The notes: generated by a model from the sequence alone, not told the origin. A DNA stretch of 64,000 bases from Alcanivoracaceae bacterium (GCA_029212745.1 JARGOL010000016.1:1-64000); one strand, 5' to 3'. Positions 54,663 to 64,000 are shown, numbered from the stretch's first letter. A program made the numbers and translations.

Positions 54663-56455
54663 TGACGTTTTTCTTGCGCACAGTGCTGGCCGCGCTGCTG
54701 GCTGTGACCACCCTGACGCAGGCGGGCGCCGCAGAGCGCTTCCACGCCCTGTCCATGTACGGTGACGTAAAATACCCGAGCGGCTTTACCCACTTCGACT
54801 ACGTCAACCCGGACGCACCGCGTGGTGGCGACCTGAAGCTGTTCCAACCTGGTTCCTTCGACAGCCTGCACCCGTTCATTTCCAAGGGCATCCCTGCCGC
54901 CGGGCTGACCGACTACATCTGGGACACACTCACGGTGCGCAGCCTGGATGAGCCGTTCACCGAGTACGGCCTGCTGGCCGAATCCATGGAGATGCCGAAA
55001 GACCGCAGCTGGATCGTCTTTACCCTGCGCGAACAGGCACGGTTTGCCGATGGCGCCCCGGTAACCGCCGCCGATGTGGTTTTCACCTTCAACGCGCTGG
55101 TGGAAAAAGGCGCACCCTTCTTTGCCGCCTATTACGGCTCGGTGGCCAACGTCGAGGCACTGGACAAGCGGCGGGTGAAATTCACGTTCTCGGAACAGAA
55201 CAACCGCGAGCTGCCGCTGATCATCGGCCAACTGCCGGTGTTGCCCGCCCACGCGTGGAAAGACCGGGACTTTTCGCGCAGCAGCCTGGACAAGCCCCTG
55301 GGCAGTGGCCCGTACCGGGTGGCCGAGGTCAAACCGGGCAAGCGCATTGTCTATCAGCGTCGGGATGATTACTGGGCCCGGGACTTGCCGGTGAATCGGG
55401 GCCGCTTCAACTTTGCCTCGGTCAGTTTTGAGTACTTCCTTGATGAGAGCGTGGCACTGGAGGCGTTCAAGGGCGGTGCCTATGACTTCCGCCAGGAGAA
55501 CAGCGCCAAGAACTGGGCCACTGCCTATGAATCACCGGCGCTGCGCAGCGGTCGCATCACCAAGGAAGAGATAGCCAACCGCCAACCGGCCGGGATGCAG
55601 GGCTTCGTTTATAACCTGCGTCGCCCGCTGTTCCAGGACAAGGTGCTGCGTGAGGCACTGGCCTACGCCATGGATTTCGAATGGTCCAACCAGAACCTGT
55701 TTTACGGCCAGTACACCCGCACACGCAGCTATTTCCAGAATTCGGAAATGGCCGCCACGGGCCGGCCCGATGAGGACGAACTGGCATTGCTGGCACCCCA
55801 TCGCGACCAGTTGCCCGAGGCCGTTTTCACGCAGGCCTACCAGCCTCCCGTCACGGACGGCAGCGGCAATCCACGCCGCAACCTGCGCAAGGCCCAGCAG
55901 ATGCTCAAGGACGCCGGCTACAAGGTGGTGGACAACCAGTTGATGACACCGGATGGCAAACCCGTGTCCTTCGAGATCATGCTCGGATCGCGCCTGTTCG
56001 AGCGCGTGGTCCTGCCCTTTGCCCGCAACCTCAAGATTCTCGGCGTCCATGCCGATGTCCGCACCGTGGACCGCAACCAGTACATCGACCGCATTCGTCA
56101 GTTCGATTACGACATGATCGTCTATACCTTCCCGCAATCGCTGTCACCGGGTAACGAGCAGCGCGATTTCTGGAGCAGTGCGGCCGCTGACAAGACCGAC
56201 TCACGCAACGTCGCCGGCATCAAGGACCCGGTGGTGGACGCGCTGGTAGAAAAGGTGATTGCCGCCGATTCGCGCCAGCAACTGATCACCGCCACCCGGG
56301 CGCTGGACCGTGTGCTGCAATGGGGGCACTATGTCATCCCGCACTGGCATATTGACCGCTACCGAGTGGCTTATGACAGTGACCTTGCACATCCGGAACC
56401 GCTGCCACCACTGGGATTCGACATCGATATCTGGTGGCGCCAGGAAAAGGACTGA
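54662..56455 (+). CDS. Yej-type peptide-binding protein 2
   Basis: 597 residues; the ATG lies within the stop of the first binding protein (TGATG). Signal LRTVLAALLAVTTLTQAGAA, then FTHFDYVNPDAPRGGDLKLF, mirroring the first protein. Differences are spread over the ligand domain (for example FYGQYTRTRSYFQNSEMAA), so ligands may differ. A tandem pair serving one permease suggests a broader peptide range. Confidence 0.88.
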   Translation: MTFFLRTVLAALLAVTTLTQAGAAERFHALSMYGDVKYPSGFTHFDYVNPDAPRGGDLKLFQPGSFDSLHPFISKGIPAAGLTDYIWDTLTVRSLDEPFTEYGLLAESMEMPKDRSWIVFTLREQARFADGAPVTAADVVFTFNALVEKGAPFFAAYYGSVANVEALDKRRVKFTFSEQNNRELPLIIGQLPVLPAHAWKDRDFSRSSLDKPLGSGPYRVAEVKPGKRIVYQRRDDYWARDLPVNRGRFNFASVSFEYFLDESVALEAFKGGAYDFRQENSAKNWATAYESPALRSGRITKEEIANRQPAGMQGFVYNLRRPLFQDKVLREALAYAMDFEWSNQNLFYGQYTRTRSYFQNSEMAATGRPDEDELALLAPHRDQLPEAVFTQAYQPPVTDGSGNPRRNLRKAQQMLKDAGYKVVDNQLMTPDGKPVSFEIMLGSRLFERVVLPFARNLKILGVHADVRTVDRNQYIDRIRQFDYDMIVYTFPQSLSPGNEQRDFWSSAAADKTDSRNVAGIKDPVVDALVEKVIAADSRQQLITATRALDRVLQWGHYVIPHWHIDRYRVAYDSDLAHPEPLPPLGFDIDIWWRQEKD

Positions 56456-56461
56456 GCGACC

Positions 56462-57559
56462 TTGAGTCACTACATCCTGCGACGCCTGTTGCTGATCGTG
56501 CCGACCCTGCTCGGCATCCTGCTGCTCAACTTCGCCATCATCCAGGCCGCCCCGGGCGGGCCGGTGGAGCGCATGGTGGGCCAGCTGCGTGGCCTGGACA
56601 CCAGCACCGGCAGCCAGTTCGCTGGCTCAAGCGCTGACTTTGCCGGCAGCAGCAACGCCTCCACCGGAGGCAGCGACAGCTACCGTGGCTCTCAGGGCCT
56701 GCCGCCAGAGCTGATCGAGCGCATCGAGAAGATGTACGGGTTCGACAAGCCACCGACCGAGCGCTTCTGGCTGATGCTGAGCAACTACGCCACCTTCGAG
56801 CTGGGCGAGTCGTACTACAAGGACCGACCGGTGGGAGAGCTGATCGTGGACCGCCTGCCGGTATCCATCTCCCTGGGCCTGTGGAGCACCCTGCTCACCT
56901 ACCTGATCTCCATCCCCCTGGGCATCCGCAAGGCGGTCAAGCACGGCACCCCGTTTGATGTCTGGTCGTCGTCGGCCATCATCCTTGGCTATGCCATTCC
57001 CAGTTTCCTGTTTGCCATCCTGCTGGTGGTGATCTTCTGCGGCGGCAGTTACCTGGACTGGTTCCCGCTGCGCGGACTGACATCCGACAACTGGGACGCC
57101 TTGAGCTGGCCGGCAAAGATTGCCGACTACCTGTGGCATATCACCCTGCCCACCATTGCCATCGTGATCGGCAATTTCGCCACCCTGGCCATGCTGACCA
57201 AGAACTCTTTCCTCGACGAGATCAGCAAGCAATACGTGCAGACGGCCCGCGCCAAGGGGCTGACCGAAAAGCAGGTGCTCTATGGCCATGTGTTCCGCAA
57301 TGCCATGCTGATCATCATCGCCGGCTTCCCGGCTGCCTTTGTCAGCATGTTCTTCACCGGCGTACTGCTGATCGAGTTCATCTTCTCACTGGACGGCCTG
57401 GGCCTGCTGGGTTTCGAATCTGTCATCAACCGTGACTACCCGGTGGTGTTTGGCACCCTGTTTGTGTTCACACTGATCAGTCTGGTGCTGAAGATTGTCA
57501 GCGACCTTACCTACGTACTGATTGACCCGCGCATCGACTTCGAGCGGAGGGATTTCTGA
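56462..57559 (+). CDS. yejB: ABC transporter permease YejB
   Basis: 365 residues with start TTG at 56462. The N-terminus ([20 protein letters not shown]) and six membrane segments match YejB. The permease loop EAA motif is seen in [24 protein letters not shown]. It lies in one transcription unit with both binding proteins, yejE and yejF. Confidence 0.93.
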   Translation: MSHYILRRLLLIVPTLLGILLLNFAIIQAAPGGPVERMVGQLRGLDTSTGSQFAGSSADFAGSSNASTGGSDSYRGSQGLPPELIERIEKMYGFDKPPTERFWLMLSNYATFELGESYYKDRPVGELIVDRLPVSISLGLWSTLLTYLISIPLGIRKAVKHGTPFDVWSSSAIILGYAIPSFLFAILLVVIFCGGSYLDWFPLRGLTSDNWDALSWPAKIADYLWHITLPTIAIVIGNFATLAMLTKNSFLDEISKQYVQTARAKGLTEKQVLYGHVFRNAMLIIIAGFPAAFVSMFFTGVLLIEFIFSLDGLGLLGFESVINRDYPVVFGTLFVFTLISLVLKIVSDLTYVLIDPRIDFERRDF

Positions 57560-58584
57560 TGTTCAGGAATCCGGTGTTCGAACGCCAGTGGCGCACTTTC
57601 AAGGGCAACCGGCGCGGTTACTGGTCAATGTGGATCTTTGCCGTGCTATTTGTGCTGACCCTGTTTGCCGAGCTGATCGCCAACGACAAGCCACTGCTGG
57701 TCAGCTACCAGGGCGCGCTCTACACGCCGGTGTTCAGCACCTACCCGGAAACCACCTTTGGTGGGGTGTTTGAAACCGAGGCCGATTACCGTGACCCGTT
57801 CGTGGCCGAGCTGATCAACGACGACGGCTGGATGCTGTGGCCGCCGATCCGCTACAGCCATGACACCATCAACTATGACCTGGATGTGCCCTCGCCGGCG
57901 CCGCCGTCCGGTGAGAACTGGCTCGGCACCGATGACCAGGCGCGCGATGTACTGGCGCGCATCATCTACGGTTTTCGCATCTCGGTGCTGTTTGGCCTGG
58001 CGCTGACCTTTGCCAGCAGCATCATCGGCATCATCGTCGGCGCCCTGCAGGGCTATTACGGCGGCTGGGTCGACCTGGCCGGCCAGCGATTCCTGGAAAT
58101 CTGGCAATCCATGCCGATTCTTTTCCTGATCATCATCCTCAGCAGTTTCGTCAAACCGAATTTCTGGTGGCTGCTGGGCATCATGCTGCTGTTCTCGTGG
58201 ATGGCCCTGGTGGATCTGGTGCGGGCCGAGTTCCTGCGCTGCCGCAACCTGGAGTACGTCAAGGCGGCACGGGCACTGGGTGTCTCCACACCAGTGATCA
58301 TGTTCCGCCACATGCTGCCCAACGCCATGGTGGCCACCCTGACCTTCATGCCGTTCATTCTCAACAGTTCCATCGTCACGCTGACGTCGCTGGACTTCAT
58401 CGGCTTCGGCATGCCGCCGGGCTCACCGTCCCTCGGTGAACTGCTCGGCCAGGGCAAGGCCAATCTTGAGGCGCCCTGGCTCGGCATTGCTGCGTTCGTG
58501 TCACTGTCCCTGCTGCTGACCCTGCTGGTCTTTATCGGTGAAGCGGTACGGGATGCCTTCGATCCGAGGAAGTACCTGCAATGA
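57559..58584 (+). CDS. yejE: ABC transporter permease YejE
   Basis: 341 residues with one N-terminal helix (WSMWIFAVLFVLTLFAELIA), a periplasmic insert and five further helices. The EAA loop reads YVKAARALGVSTPVIMFRHMLPNA. Its ATG overlaps the yejB stop (TGATG). Confidence 0.93.
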   Translation: MFRNPVFERQWRTFKGNRRGYWSMWIFAVLFVLTLFAELIANDKPLLVSYQGALYTPVFSTYPETTFGGVFETEADYRDPFVAELINDDGWMLWPPIRYSHDTINYDLDVPSPAPPSGENWLGTDDQARDVLARIIYGFRISVLFGLALTFASSIIGIIVGALQGYYGGWVDLAGQRFLEIWQSMPILFLIIILSSFVKPNFWWLLGIMLLFSWMALVDLVRAEFLRCRNLEYVKAARALGVSTPVIMFRHMLPNAMVATLTFMPFILNSSIVTLTSLDFIGFGMPPGSPSLGELLGQGKANLEAPWLGIAAFVSLSLLLTLLVFIGEAVRDAFDPRKYLQ

Positions 58585-60170
58585 GCGAGCGCCTGCGGAT
58601 CGAAAACCTGCACGTCCAGTTTGGCGACAAGGTCGCCGTGGATGATGTGTCCCTGGCCGTCGACGGCGGCGACATGCTGGCCATCGTCGGCGAATCCGGC
58701 TCTGGCAAGTCACTCACCGCCCTATCCATCCTGCAGCTGCTGCCGGAACAGGCCAGCTGGCGCTGCAACAGCATCAGCCTCAATGGCGAGGAGATCAGCG
58801 CACTGAAAGACGGCGCCCTGCGCAACCTGCGCGGCGGCCGCATCGGCATGATTTTCCAGGAGCCCCTCAGCGCCCTGAACCCGCTGCATACCATCGAAAA
58901 GCAGATCAGCGAGAGCCTGTTCATCCACCAGGGCCTGTCGAAGACAGCGGCACGAAAGCGCTGCCTGGCGCTACTCGACCAGGTGCAACTGCCGGCAGCG
59001 GAATCCCTGCTGGGGCGCTACCCGCACCAGCTGTCCGGCGGCCAGCGTCAGCGCGTCATGATTGCCATGGCCCTGGCCAACGACCCGACAGTACTGATCG
59101 CCGATGAGCCCACCACCGCCCTGGACGTCACCGTGCAGGCCAGCATTCTAGACCTGCTCAAGCACCTGCAGCGGGAGCTGGACCTGGCCGTGGTCCTGAT
59201 CAGTCACGACCTCGGCGTGGTCAAGCGCTACGCCGAGAAGCTGGCCGTCATGCACCAGGGCCGCGTGGTGGAAAACGGCGACACCGCCACGATCATGGAC
59301 AACCCGCAGCACGACTACACCCGTCACCTGCTGGCGAGCGAGCCTGGCGGTACCGCGCCTGCGCCACTGGCCGATGCCGAACCCCTGCTGGCCGGCAAGC
59401 AGATCAATGTGGTGTTTGGCCACGGGCCCGGCCTGCTGCGCAAGGACACCCGCTTCCAGGCCGTGAAGCAGGTGGACATCACCATCAACCGCGGAGAGAC
59501 ACTGGGACTGGTGGGCGAATCCGGCTCCGGCAAGTCCACCCTGGCCCTGGCGCTGCTGCGCCTGCTCGACAGTGACGGGCAGATCCTGCTCGACGGCACC
59601 CGCCTGGACCAGATCCGCGGCCGTGCCGTCACCCCGTATCGCCGCCAGATGCAGGTGGTATTCCAGGATCCCTGGGGCACGCTCAACCCGCGCATGACCA
59701 TTGGCCAGATTGTCAGCGAGGGCCTCAAGGTGCATTTCAGCGACCTGGACGAAACAGCGCGGGACGCACAGGTGGCCGCCATGCTCCAGGAAGTGGGCCT
59801 GGATGCTGACATGGCCCACCGCTACCCGCACGAACTGTCCGGCGGCCAGCGCCAGCGGGTGGCCATCGCCCGCTCCCTGATCCTGCACCCGCGCCTGCTG
59901 GTGCTGGACGAGCCCACCTCGGCGCTGGACCGCAGCGTCCAGCACCAGGTGCTGAGCCTGCTTGAGGACATCCAGCAGCGCCATGGCCTGAGCTACCTGT
60001 TCATCAGCCATGACCTGAAAGTGGTGCGTGCCATGAGTCACCGCCTGCTGGTCATGCGAGACGGCAAGCTGGTGGAGTACGGCGATACCGAGCGGGTATT
60101 CATGCAGCCGCAGAGCGACTACACCCGGATGCTGATCGACGCCGCCTTTGACGACACGGTGAAATATTAG
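58581..60170 (+). CDS. yejF: Duplicated ATP-binding protein YejF
   Basis: 529 residues with two ABC domains. Domain 1: GESGSGKSLTALS and LSGGQRQRVMIAMAL. Domain 2: GESGSGKSTLALAL and LSGGQRQRVAIARSLI, with Walker B LLVLDEPTSALD. It powers the importer. It overlaps yejE by four bases (ATGA). Confidence 0.95.
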   Translation: MSERLRIENLHVQFGDKVAVDDVSLAVDGGDMLAIVGESGSGKSLTALSILQLLPEQASWRCNSISLNGEEISALKDGALRNLRGGRIGMIFQEPLSALNPLHTIEKQISESLFIHQGLSKTAARKRCLALLDQVQLPAAESLLGRYPHQLSGGQRQRVMIAMALANDPTVLIADEPTTALDVTVQASILDLLKHLQRELDLAVVLISHDLGVVKRYAEKLAVMHQGRVVENGDTATIMDNPQHDYTRHLLASEPGGTAPAPLADAEPLLAGKQINVVFGHGPGLLRKDTRFQAVKQVDITINRGETLGLVGESGSGKSTLALALLRLLDSDGQILLDGTRLDQIRGRAVTPYRRQMQVVFQDPWGTLNPRMTIGQIVSEGLKVHFSDLDETARDAQVAAMLQEVGLDADMAHRYPHELSGGQRQRVAIARSLILHPRLLVLDEPTSALDRSVQHQVLSLLEDIQQRHGLSYLFISHDLKVVRAMSHRLLVMRDGKLVEYGDTERVFMQPQSDYTRMLIDAAFDDTVKY

Positions 60171-60218
60171 CTTGCAGTTTGGTCCTGCCGGCCGGTTCGT
60201 TGTGCCGGCGGAATTGCC

Positions 60219-60224
60219 TATACT
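60219..60224 (+). promoter_or_regulatory. Probable -10 box of fabI
   Basis: TATACT, with a weak candidate -35 17 bases upstream; an AAGGGAG ribosome site follows at 60261, before the ATG at 60276. Confidence 0.4.
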
Positions 60225-60275
60225 GCCGGTCACACAGAAGATGCCCCCAGGGGCTGTATCAAGGGAGACACACTG

Positions 60276-61073
60276 ATGGGATTCATGGCAGGCAAACGCT
60301 ACCTGATCGTCGGCATCGCCAGCGACCGTTCCATTGCCACTGGCATCGCCGATGCCATGCACCGCGAAGGTGCCGAACTGGCCTTTACCTACCAGACCGA
60401 CAAGCTCAAGTCGCGGGTGGTCAAGGTGGCCGAGCGTTGTGGCAGCAGTGAGGCCCTGTGCTTCCCCTGTGACGTCACCTCCGACGAGCAGATCGACGCG
60501 GTTTTTTCCGGCCTGGGCAAGCACTGGGACGGGCTCGACGGCATCGTCCATGCGGTGGGCTTTGCCCCGGCCAGTGAACTGGATGGCAACTATGTGGATG
60601 TCACCACCCGCGAAGGCTTCCGCATGGCCCACGACATCTCCAGCTACAGTTTCGTTGCCCTGGCCAAGGCCGGTCACGCCATGATGAAGGGCCGCAATGG
60701 CAGCCTGCTGACGCTGACCTACCACGCCTCCCAGCAAACCGTGCCGAACTACAATGTCATGGGCCTGGCCAAGGCCAGCCTTGAGGCCAGCGTACGCTAC
60801 CTGGCGGCGAGCCTGGGCCCGGAGGGCATTCGCGTGAACGCCATTTCCGCCGGCCCCATCCGCACCCTGGCCGCCTCCGGCATCAAGAAATTCCGCATGA
60901 TGCTGGATGTGAATGCGGCCAAGGCGCCCCTGCGGCGCAACGTCACCATCGAGGAAGTGGGCAACACCGCCGCTTTCCTGTGCTCGGACCTGGCCTCCGG
61001 CATCAGCGCGGAGATCGTCTATGTGGATTGTGGCGCCAACACTGTCGCCATGAGTGACGCGACGGAAGAGTAA
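60276..61073 (+). CDS. fabI: Enoyl-ACP reductase FabI
   Basis: 265 residues of the short-chain dehydrogenase family. NADH-binding start is [17 protein letters not shown]. The catalytic Tyr-x6-Lys lies in [20 protein letters not shown], with the first conserved Tyr in LTLTYHAS. It performs the last step of fatty acid elongation and is the usual target of triclosan. It has the Pseudomonas-like location after yejF. Confidence 0.96.
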   Translation: MGFMAGKRYLIVGIASDRSIATGIADAMHREGAELAFTYQTDKLKSRVVKVAERCGSSEALCFPCDVTSDEQIDAVFSGLGKHWDGLDGIVHAVGFAPASELDGNYVDVTTREGFRMAHDISSYSFVALAKAGHAMMKGRNGSLLTLTYHASQQTVPNYNVMGLAKASLEASVRYLAASLGPEGIRVNAISAGPIRTLAASGIKKFRMMLDVNAAKAPLRRNVTIEEVGNTAAFLCSDLASGISAEIVYVDCGANTVAMSDATEE

Positions 61074-61156
61074 CGCGCACACTGCGCGCAAACGGACAGG
61101 CCGATGAAAACGGCTCATCGCGCTTTAGCGGGAAAGCGTTCAAACCGTTGCGCCCG

Positions 61157-61408
61157 CCCTCACCCCAACCCCTCTCCCGCAGGGAGAGGGGCTACTCGTT
61201 CATGCTGAGCGCGGCCTTGCGCCTACGGCATGGCCTTCTCCAGCCGGGCAACGTATCTATGGTCTCGGTCATGTCGACGGCGCGGGACGCCCGGGTAGCC
61301 GATCGCGGATCATGGCGTTCAGTGTGGCAAGCAGCTTGCACAGGAAGAAACAGGTACTGCGCCGTCCATTTGGTCCCCTCTCCCGCCGGGAGAGGGACAG
61401 GGTGAGGG
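61157..61408. repeat. REPIN-like repeat with a long spacer
   Basis: The left half (CCCTCACCCCAACCCCTCTCCC) and the right half (GGGACAGGGTGAGGG end) are in normal orientation but separated by about 175 bases of unique sequence, compared with 20-60 in most copies. Confidence 0.8.
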
Positions 61409-61523
61409 AAGCCGGAAGCAGGCCCGGGCAACCATGGTGCGTCCAGACAGCGACCGTCGCATGCGTCGGCCCGGGTCAGGGCACGAGCAGACGATTTCAT
61501 CCCGTTCATCCGCGATGAACCAT

Positions 61524-61556
61524 AAAAAAAGGCCGGCTTGAAGCCGGCCTTTTTTA
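61524..61556. terminator. Bidirectional terminator between fabI and ppiD
   Basis: GGCCGGC-TTGAA-GCCGGCC hairpin flanked by A and T runs, 22 bases past the ppiD stop. Confidence 0.92.
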
Positions 61557-61577
61557 TTCTGGTGTCTGCCCGGTGCG

Positions 61578-63515
61578 TTACTGGGCGTCTTCCATCTGTG
61601 CCTTGAGTCGCGCTTCGTTGATTTCCACATCGAAGCTATCGCGCAGGAACGCCACCGTCTGGCGCACGCTGCGCTGACCCTGGGTGCGGGTCAGTTCGGC
61701 CAGGGCCATAGCCTGCTGCGGCGCTGCCAATGGCTCGGCACCACCATCAGTGATGGCTGTCACGCGGAACGCAGCCAGGTCACCATTGGCCAGGCGAGAC
61801 ACCTGGATGGCGCCGTCATCACCGGCATCCACACGCGCCACATCAAAGGCGTTGCGCACCAGCTCGATGCTTGGCTCACCGCTCTGCCGGCGCACATCCG
61901 CCGCCGACTCGATGGCGCTGCCCCACTGCTCGGCCAGGCTGTCCAGGCCAGCCCCGTCTGCGGTGGCCGCCAGGGCCTGCTCCATCATCTGGTCCAGCTC
62001 GGCCAGAGCCTGCTCCCGTTTCAGGGCCGCCACAATGGCGCCACGCACATCCGCCAACGGACGCAGCTCGGCTGCCTGGGTCTCGGCGATACGGAAAACG
62101 AGGAAACGGCTGCCCGGCAGTTCAATGGCCGTGCTGTTGAGGCCATCCTCACGGATTTCCGGCTGCATCATGGCGTCCAGCACGCCCGGCAGGGCGGCCA
62201 CACCCTTGGGAGCGCTGGCACTGAACCAGTCGGTGCGCTGCACCTCAAGGCCCAGTGACTCGGCCGGCTGCTGCAGATCCGGGTGCTCGAAGGCGAGCTC
62301 CTCAAGGACCGCCAGGTCTTCATTCATCCGGATATCGGTGTTGCGTTGCTTGAGGTCGGTAACGATTGCTTCCCGCATGTCATCCAGGGACGGAATCTCG
62401 CGGTCCTCGATTTCCAGCAGCTTGACCAGGTGCAGGCCGGAATCCGAGCTCAGCACGCCAGACACCTGGCCTGGCTCCAGGGCAAACACGGCCTGGTCCA
62501 GAGACTCCGGCAGGTCCCCCTTGCGCAACCAGCCCAGCTTGCCGCCGTCGCGGGCGGATACCGGGTCATCCGAATATTCTGCAGCCACGTCAGCAAAGCT
62601 GGCACCGGCATCCAGTTTCGCCTGCGCATCAGCAATACGTTGCTGTGCCTCGGCTTCACTGCGGTTGTCGCCCACACTGACCATCACATGGGCCGCCATG
62701 CGGCGCTGGTCCTGCTGCGCCACCGTCTCCAAAGCCGCCACACGGGCCGCATATTCTTCCTGCACCTGCTCGTCGGTGACCGTGACGTCGTCGCGGTACG
62801 CCGCCGGATCCAGCATCAGGTAGGCCAGGCGGAAACGCTCCGGAATCATGAAATCATCGGCATTCTGCTCGTAATAGGCGGCGACGGCCTCGTCGGTGAC
62901 GGTTTGCTGGTCGACGAGGTCTGAAACCGGCTTCACCAGCCAGGTAATATCCCGGGTCTGCTCACCCAGGCGGCGCTCTTCCTGCAGCTCGCGCTCGAGG
63001 GAGAAGGCGGTCAGCTCGAAGCCGTTTTTCACCTGGGCCATGACCATGTCACGGCGCAGGTCACCGACCCACTGCTTCGGGGTCATGCCCTGGTTACGGG
63101 TGAACTGCTCAAACAGGGCCGCGTCGAACTTGCCGTCGTCGCCCTTGAATGCCGGCACCTCGTTGATGATGGTGCCCGCCTGTTGTTCCGACACGTACAT
63201 GTCCGCCCCGGCGGCAAACTCGGCCAGCAGGGCATTATTGACCATACTGTTCAACACCATGGCCGGGCTGATGAACTGCTCGATCATGTCCGGGTCCACG
63301 TTGGGACTCTGGCGACGCACCTGCTCGCGCATCATCTGCACACGCTGGCTGACCGCCGAGCTGCTGATGGCACTGCCTTCCACCGTCGCCAGGGAATCAC
63401 TGCTACCCGAACTGGTGAAGTAACCGTAAAACCCGGAGGCAATAAACGGCACCGTGAAGACGAAAAGAAGGGTCACACCCAGCGGGCCCTTCACAAATTT
63501 ACGAAAATCCTGCAT
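61578..63515 (-). CDS. ppiD: Periplasmic chaperone PpiD
   Basis: 645 residues: an N-terminal membrane anchor (GVTLLFVFTVPFIASGFYGYF), SurA-N-like domain and one parvulin domain (RRMAAHVMVSVGDNRSEAEA through GGKLGWLRKGDLPESLDQAV), then a C-terminal domain. It helps newly secreted proteins fold. The start at 63515 fits the anchor; an upstream ATG adds four residues. It follows hupB on the same strand, as in E. coli and Pseudomonas. Confidence 0.95.
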   Translation of the reverse strand: MQDFRKFVKGPLGVTLLFVFTVPFIASGFYGYFTSSGSSDSLATVEGSAISSSAVSQRVQMMREQVRRQSPNVDPDMIEQFISPAMVLNSMVNNALLAEFAAGADMYVSEQQAGTIINEVPAFKGDDGKFDAALFEQFTRNQGMTPKQWVGDLRRDMVMAQVKNGFELTAFSLERELQEERRLGEQTRDITWLVKPVSDLVDQQTVTDEAVAAYYEQNADDFMIPERFRLAYLMLDPAAYRDDVTVTDEQVQEEYAARVAALETVAQQDQRRMAAHVMVSVGDNRSEAEAQQRIADAQAKLDAGASFADVAAEYSDDPVSARDGGKLGWLRKGDLPESLDQAVFALEPGQVSGVLSSDSGLHLVKLLEIEDREIPSLDDMREAIVTDLKQRNTDIRMNEDLAVLEELAFEHPDLQQPAESLGLEVQRTDWFSASAPKGVAALPGVLDAMMQPEIREDGLNSTAIELPGSRFLVFRIAETQAAELRPLADVRGAIVAALKREQALAELDQMMEQALAATADGAGLDSLAEQWGSAIESAADVRRQSGEPSIELVRNAFDVARVDAGDDGAIQVSRLANGDLAAFRVTAITDGGAEPLAAPQQAMALAELTRTQGQRSVRQTVAFLRDSFDVEINEARLKAQMEDAQ

Positions 63516-63574
63516 TACCCTCTCCACCGCCGTGCGGCTGTTTCAACTCTGGCTTTTCTCTACACAGGGTTCAG

Positions 63575-63607
63575 AAAACAAAAAAGCGCATCCGAAGACA
63601 CGCTTTT
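63575..63607 (-). terminator. Terminator of hupB
   Basis: An 11-bp stem including two G-T pairs with a TTCG tetraloop on the minus strand, then a T-rich run. It lies 88 bases after the hupB stop, with the tRNA-like sequence in between. Confidence 0.85.
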
Positions 63608-63611
63608 CTGC

Positions 63612-63684
63612 TGGCGGAGCGACCGGGATTCGACCCGCGACTCCCGTGATTCCGAGCCGGCTGACACCGCTGCTCAGCCGCTCC
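63612..63684 (-). pseudogene. Decayed tRNA-like sequence
   Basis: 73 bases on the minus strand. A 7-bp acceptor GGAGCGG/TCGCTCC, discriminator G and CCA are intact, and a 4-bp D-stem (CTGA/TCAG) can form. The T-loop reads GGGTCGAATCCC with one T missing from GGGTTCGAATCCC, the spacer bases 8-9 are absent and the anticodon arm does not make a standard 7-base loop. It lies between the hupB stop and the hupB terminator. P. aeruginosa, from memory, has tRNA genes near ppiD. It is unlikely to be a working tRNA. Confidence 0.6.
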
Positions 63685-63694
63685 TGCCGTGCAA

Positions 63695-63967
63695 TCAGTT
63701 GACTGCGTCTTTCAGGGCCTTGCCTGCCTTGAAGCTGGGCACGGTGGCCGCTGCGATCTGGATGGTCTTGCCCGTCTGCGGGTTGCGACCTTCGCGAGCA
63801 GCGCGCTGCTTGACCTGGAAAGTACCGAAGCCTACCAGGGAAACAGAATCGCCCTTCTTCAGTGCACCAGTGATGGAATCAATGGTGGCGTCCAGTGCAC
63901 GGCCAGCGTCGGCCTTGGACAGATCAGCCGCTGCTGCAATTGCGTCGATCAGCTCAGATTTGTTCAC
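63695..63967 (-). CDS. hupB: DNA-binding protein HU-beta
   Basis: 90 residues, the family size. It has the HU signature [21 protein letters not shown] and the Pro of the DNA-binding arm (RNPQTG). HU-beta assignment follows from the position before ppiD; lon is expected upstream beyond base 64000. Confidence 0.96.
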   Translation of the reverse strand: MNKSELIDAIAAAADLSKADAGRALDATIDSITGALKKGDSVSLVGFGTFQVKQRAAREGRNPQTGKTIQIAAATVPSFKAGKALKDAVN

Positions 63968-64000
63968 AAAATTCCCCTTTTGTTTTCCCGATTGATTATA

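Larger units (their letters stand above)
61074..61577. other. Intergenic region between fabI and ppiD
   Basis: About 500 bases with no gene. It holds the split REPIN-like repeat at 61157-61408 and the bidirectional terminator. The roughly 170 bases between the two repeat halves show no ORF with codon character and no RNA signature I recognise. Confidence 0.6.

Noticed and set aside
59148-61118. 656-residue open frame antisense to yejF and fabI
   Set aside because: Shadow of two clear genes; it crosses their intergenic region.
63612-63684. Functional or selenocysteine/allo-tRNA
   Set aside because: T-loop has a missing base, no standard anticodon loop and no extended acceptor or variable arm.

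Overview
The window is GC-rich, tightly packed chromosomal DNA from a gammaproteobacterium. Protein content and gene order point to the Pseudomonas/Oceanospirillales side of the class, and an Alcanivorax-like marine bacterium fits best (inference, no database search was run). Supporting signs are the GntR-prpB-prpC-acnD order, the block dnaQ-rnhA-methyltransferase-gloB-mltD-yej-fabI-ppiD-hupB (from memory also found in Pseudomonas), cysI paired with a DUF934 gene, and FadL-type outer-membrane proteins. No prophage, integrase, transposase or CRISPR array was seen.

Layout. (1) 1-5778, minus strand: methylcitrate-cycle operon (acnD, prpC, prpB and a GntR/FCD regulator) for propionyl-CoA use, with two identical operator-like sites upstream of the regulator. 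(2) 5918-15972, minus strand: the most unusual region, a cell-envelope cluster. Read in transcription order it holds a secreted FilA/DUF6160-like protein, a TPR-sulfotransferase, an exported C39 peptidase, an acidic-linker beta-barrel, a FadL-family porin, a MalM-like lipoprotein and a 749-residue lipoprotein. It resembles the poorly understood Acinetobacter fil (FilA-FilF) locus. (3) 16326-27624: pabB, rlmG, tRNA-Pro(CGG), thpR, two more TPR-sulfotransferases, an EamA transporter, a lipoprotein alpha/beta hydrolase and a divergent ABC1 kinase. (4) 27802-37893: methyltransferase, a Lon protease overlapping rluA, AraC regulator, small SET protein, ogt, a second ABC1 kinase, M48 lipoprotein and an unknown lipoprotein. 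(5) 38052-47873: nfuA, DUF2970, cysI-DUF934, ZntB-like transporter, YhdH-like reductase, sohB, an unknown membrane protein, nudC and a free-standing protein resembling the N-terminal part of ChpA. (6) 48216-63967: DNA replication and envelope housekeeping (dnaQ, rnhA, gloB, mltD), a yej-type peptide ABC importer with two binding proteins, fabI, ppiD and hupB, with a decayed tRNA-like sequence behind hupB.

Intergenic spaces carry at least ten copies of a palindromic REP/REPIN-like repeat (CCCTCACCC...GGGAGAGGGG...GGGTGAGGG), often directly against stop codons. In one case the repeat supplies the last codons of a gene. A second, smaller repeat family built around GGCGTGCGCCGCG is also present.

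The parts most worth following up are the fil-like export/surface cluster, in which an exported C39 protease sits beside a secreted protein with a double-glycine-leader-like motif, and the stand-alone ChpA-like N-terminal protein whose stop overlaps the start of nudC.
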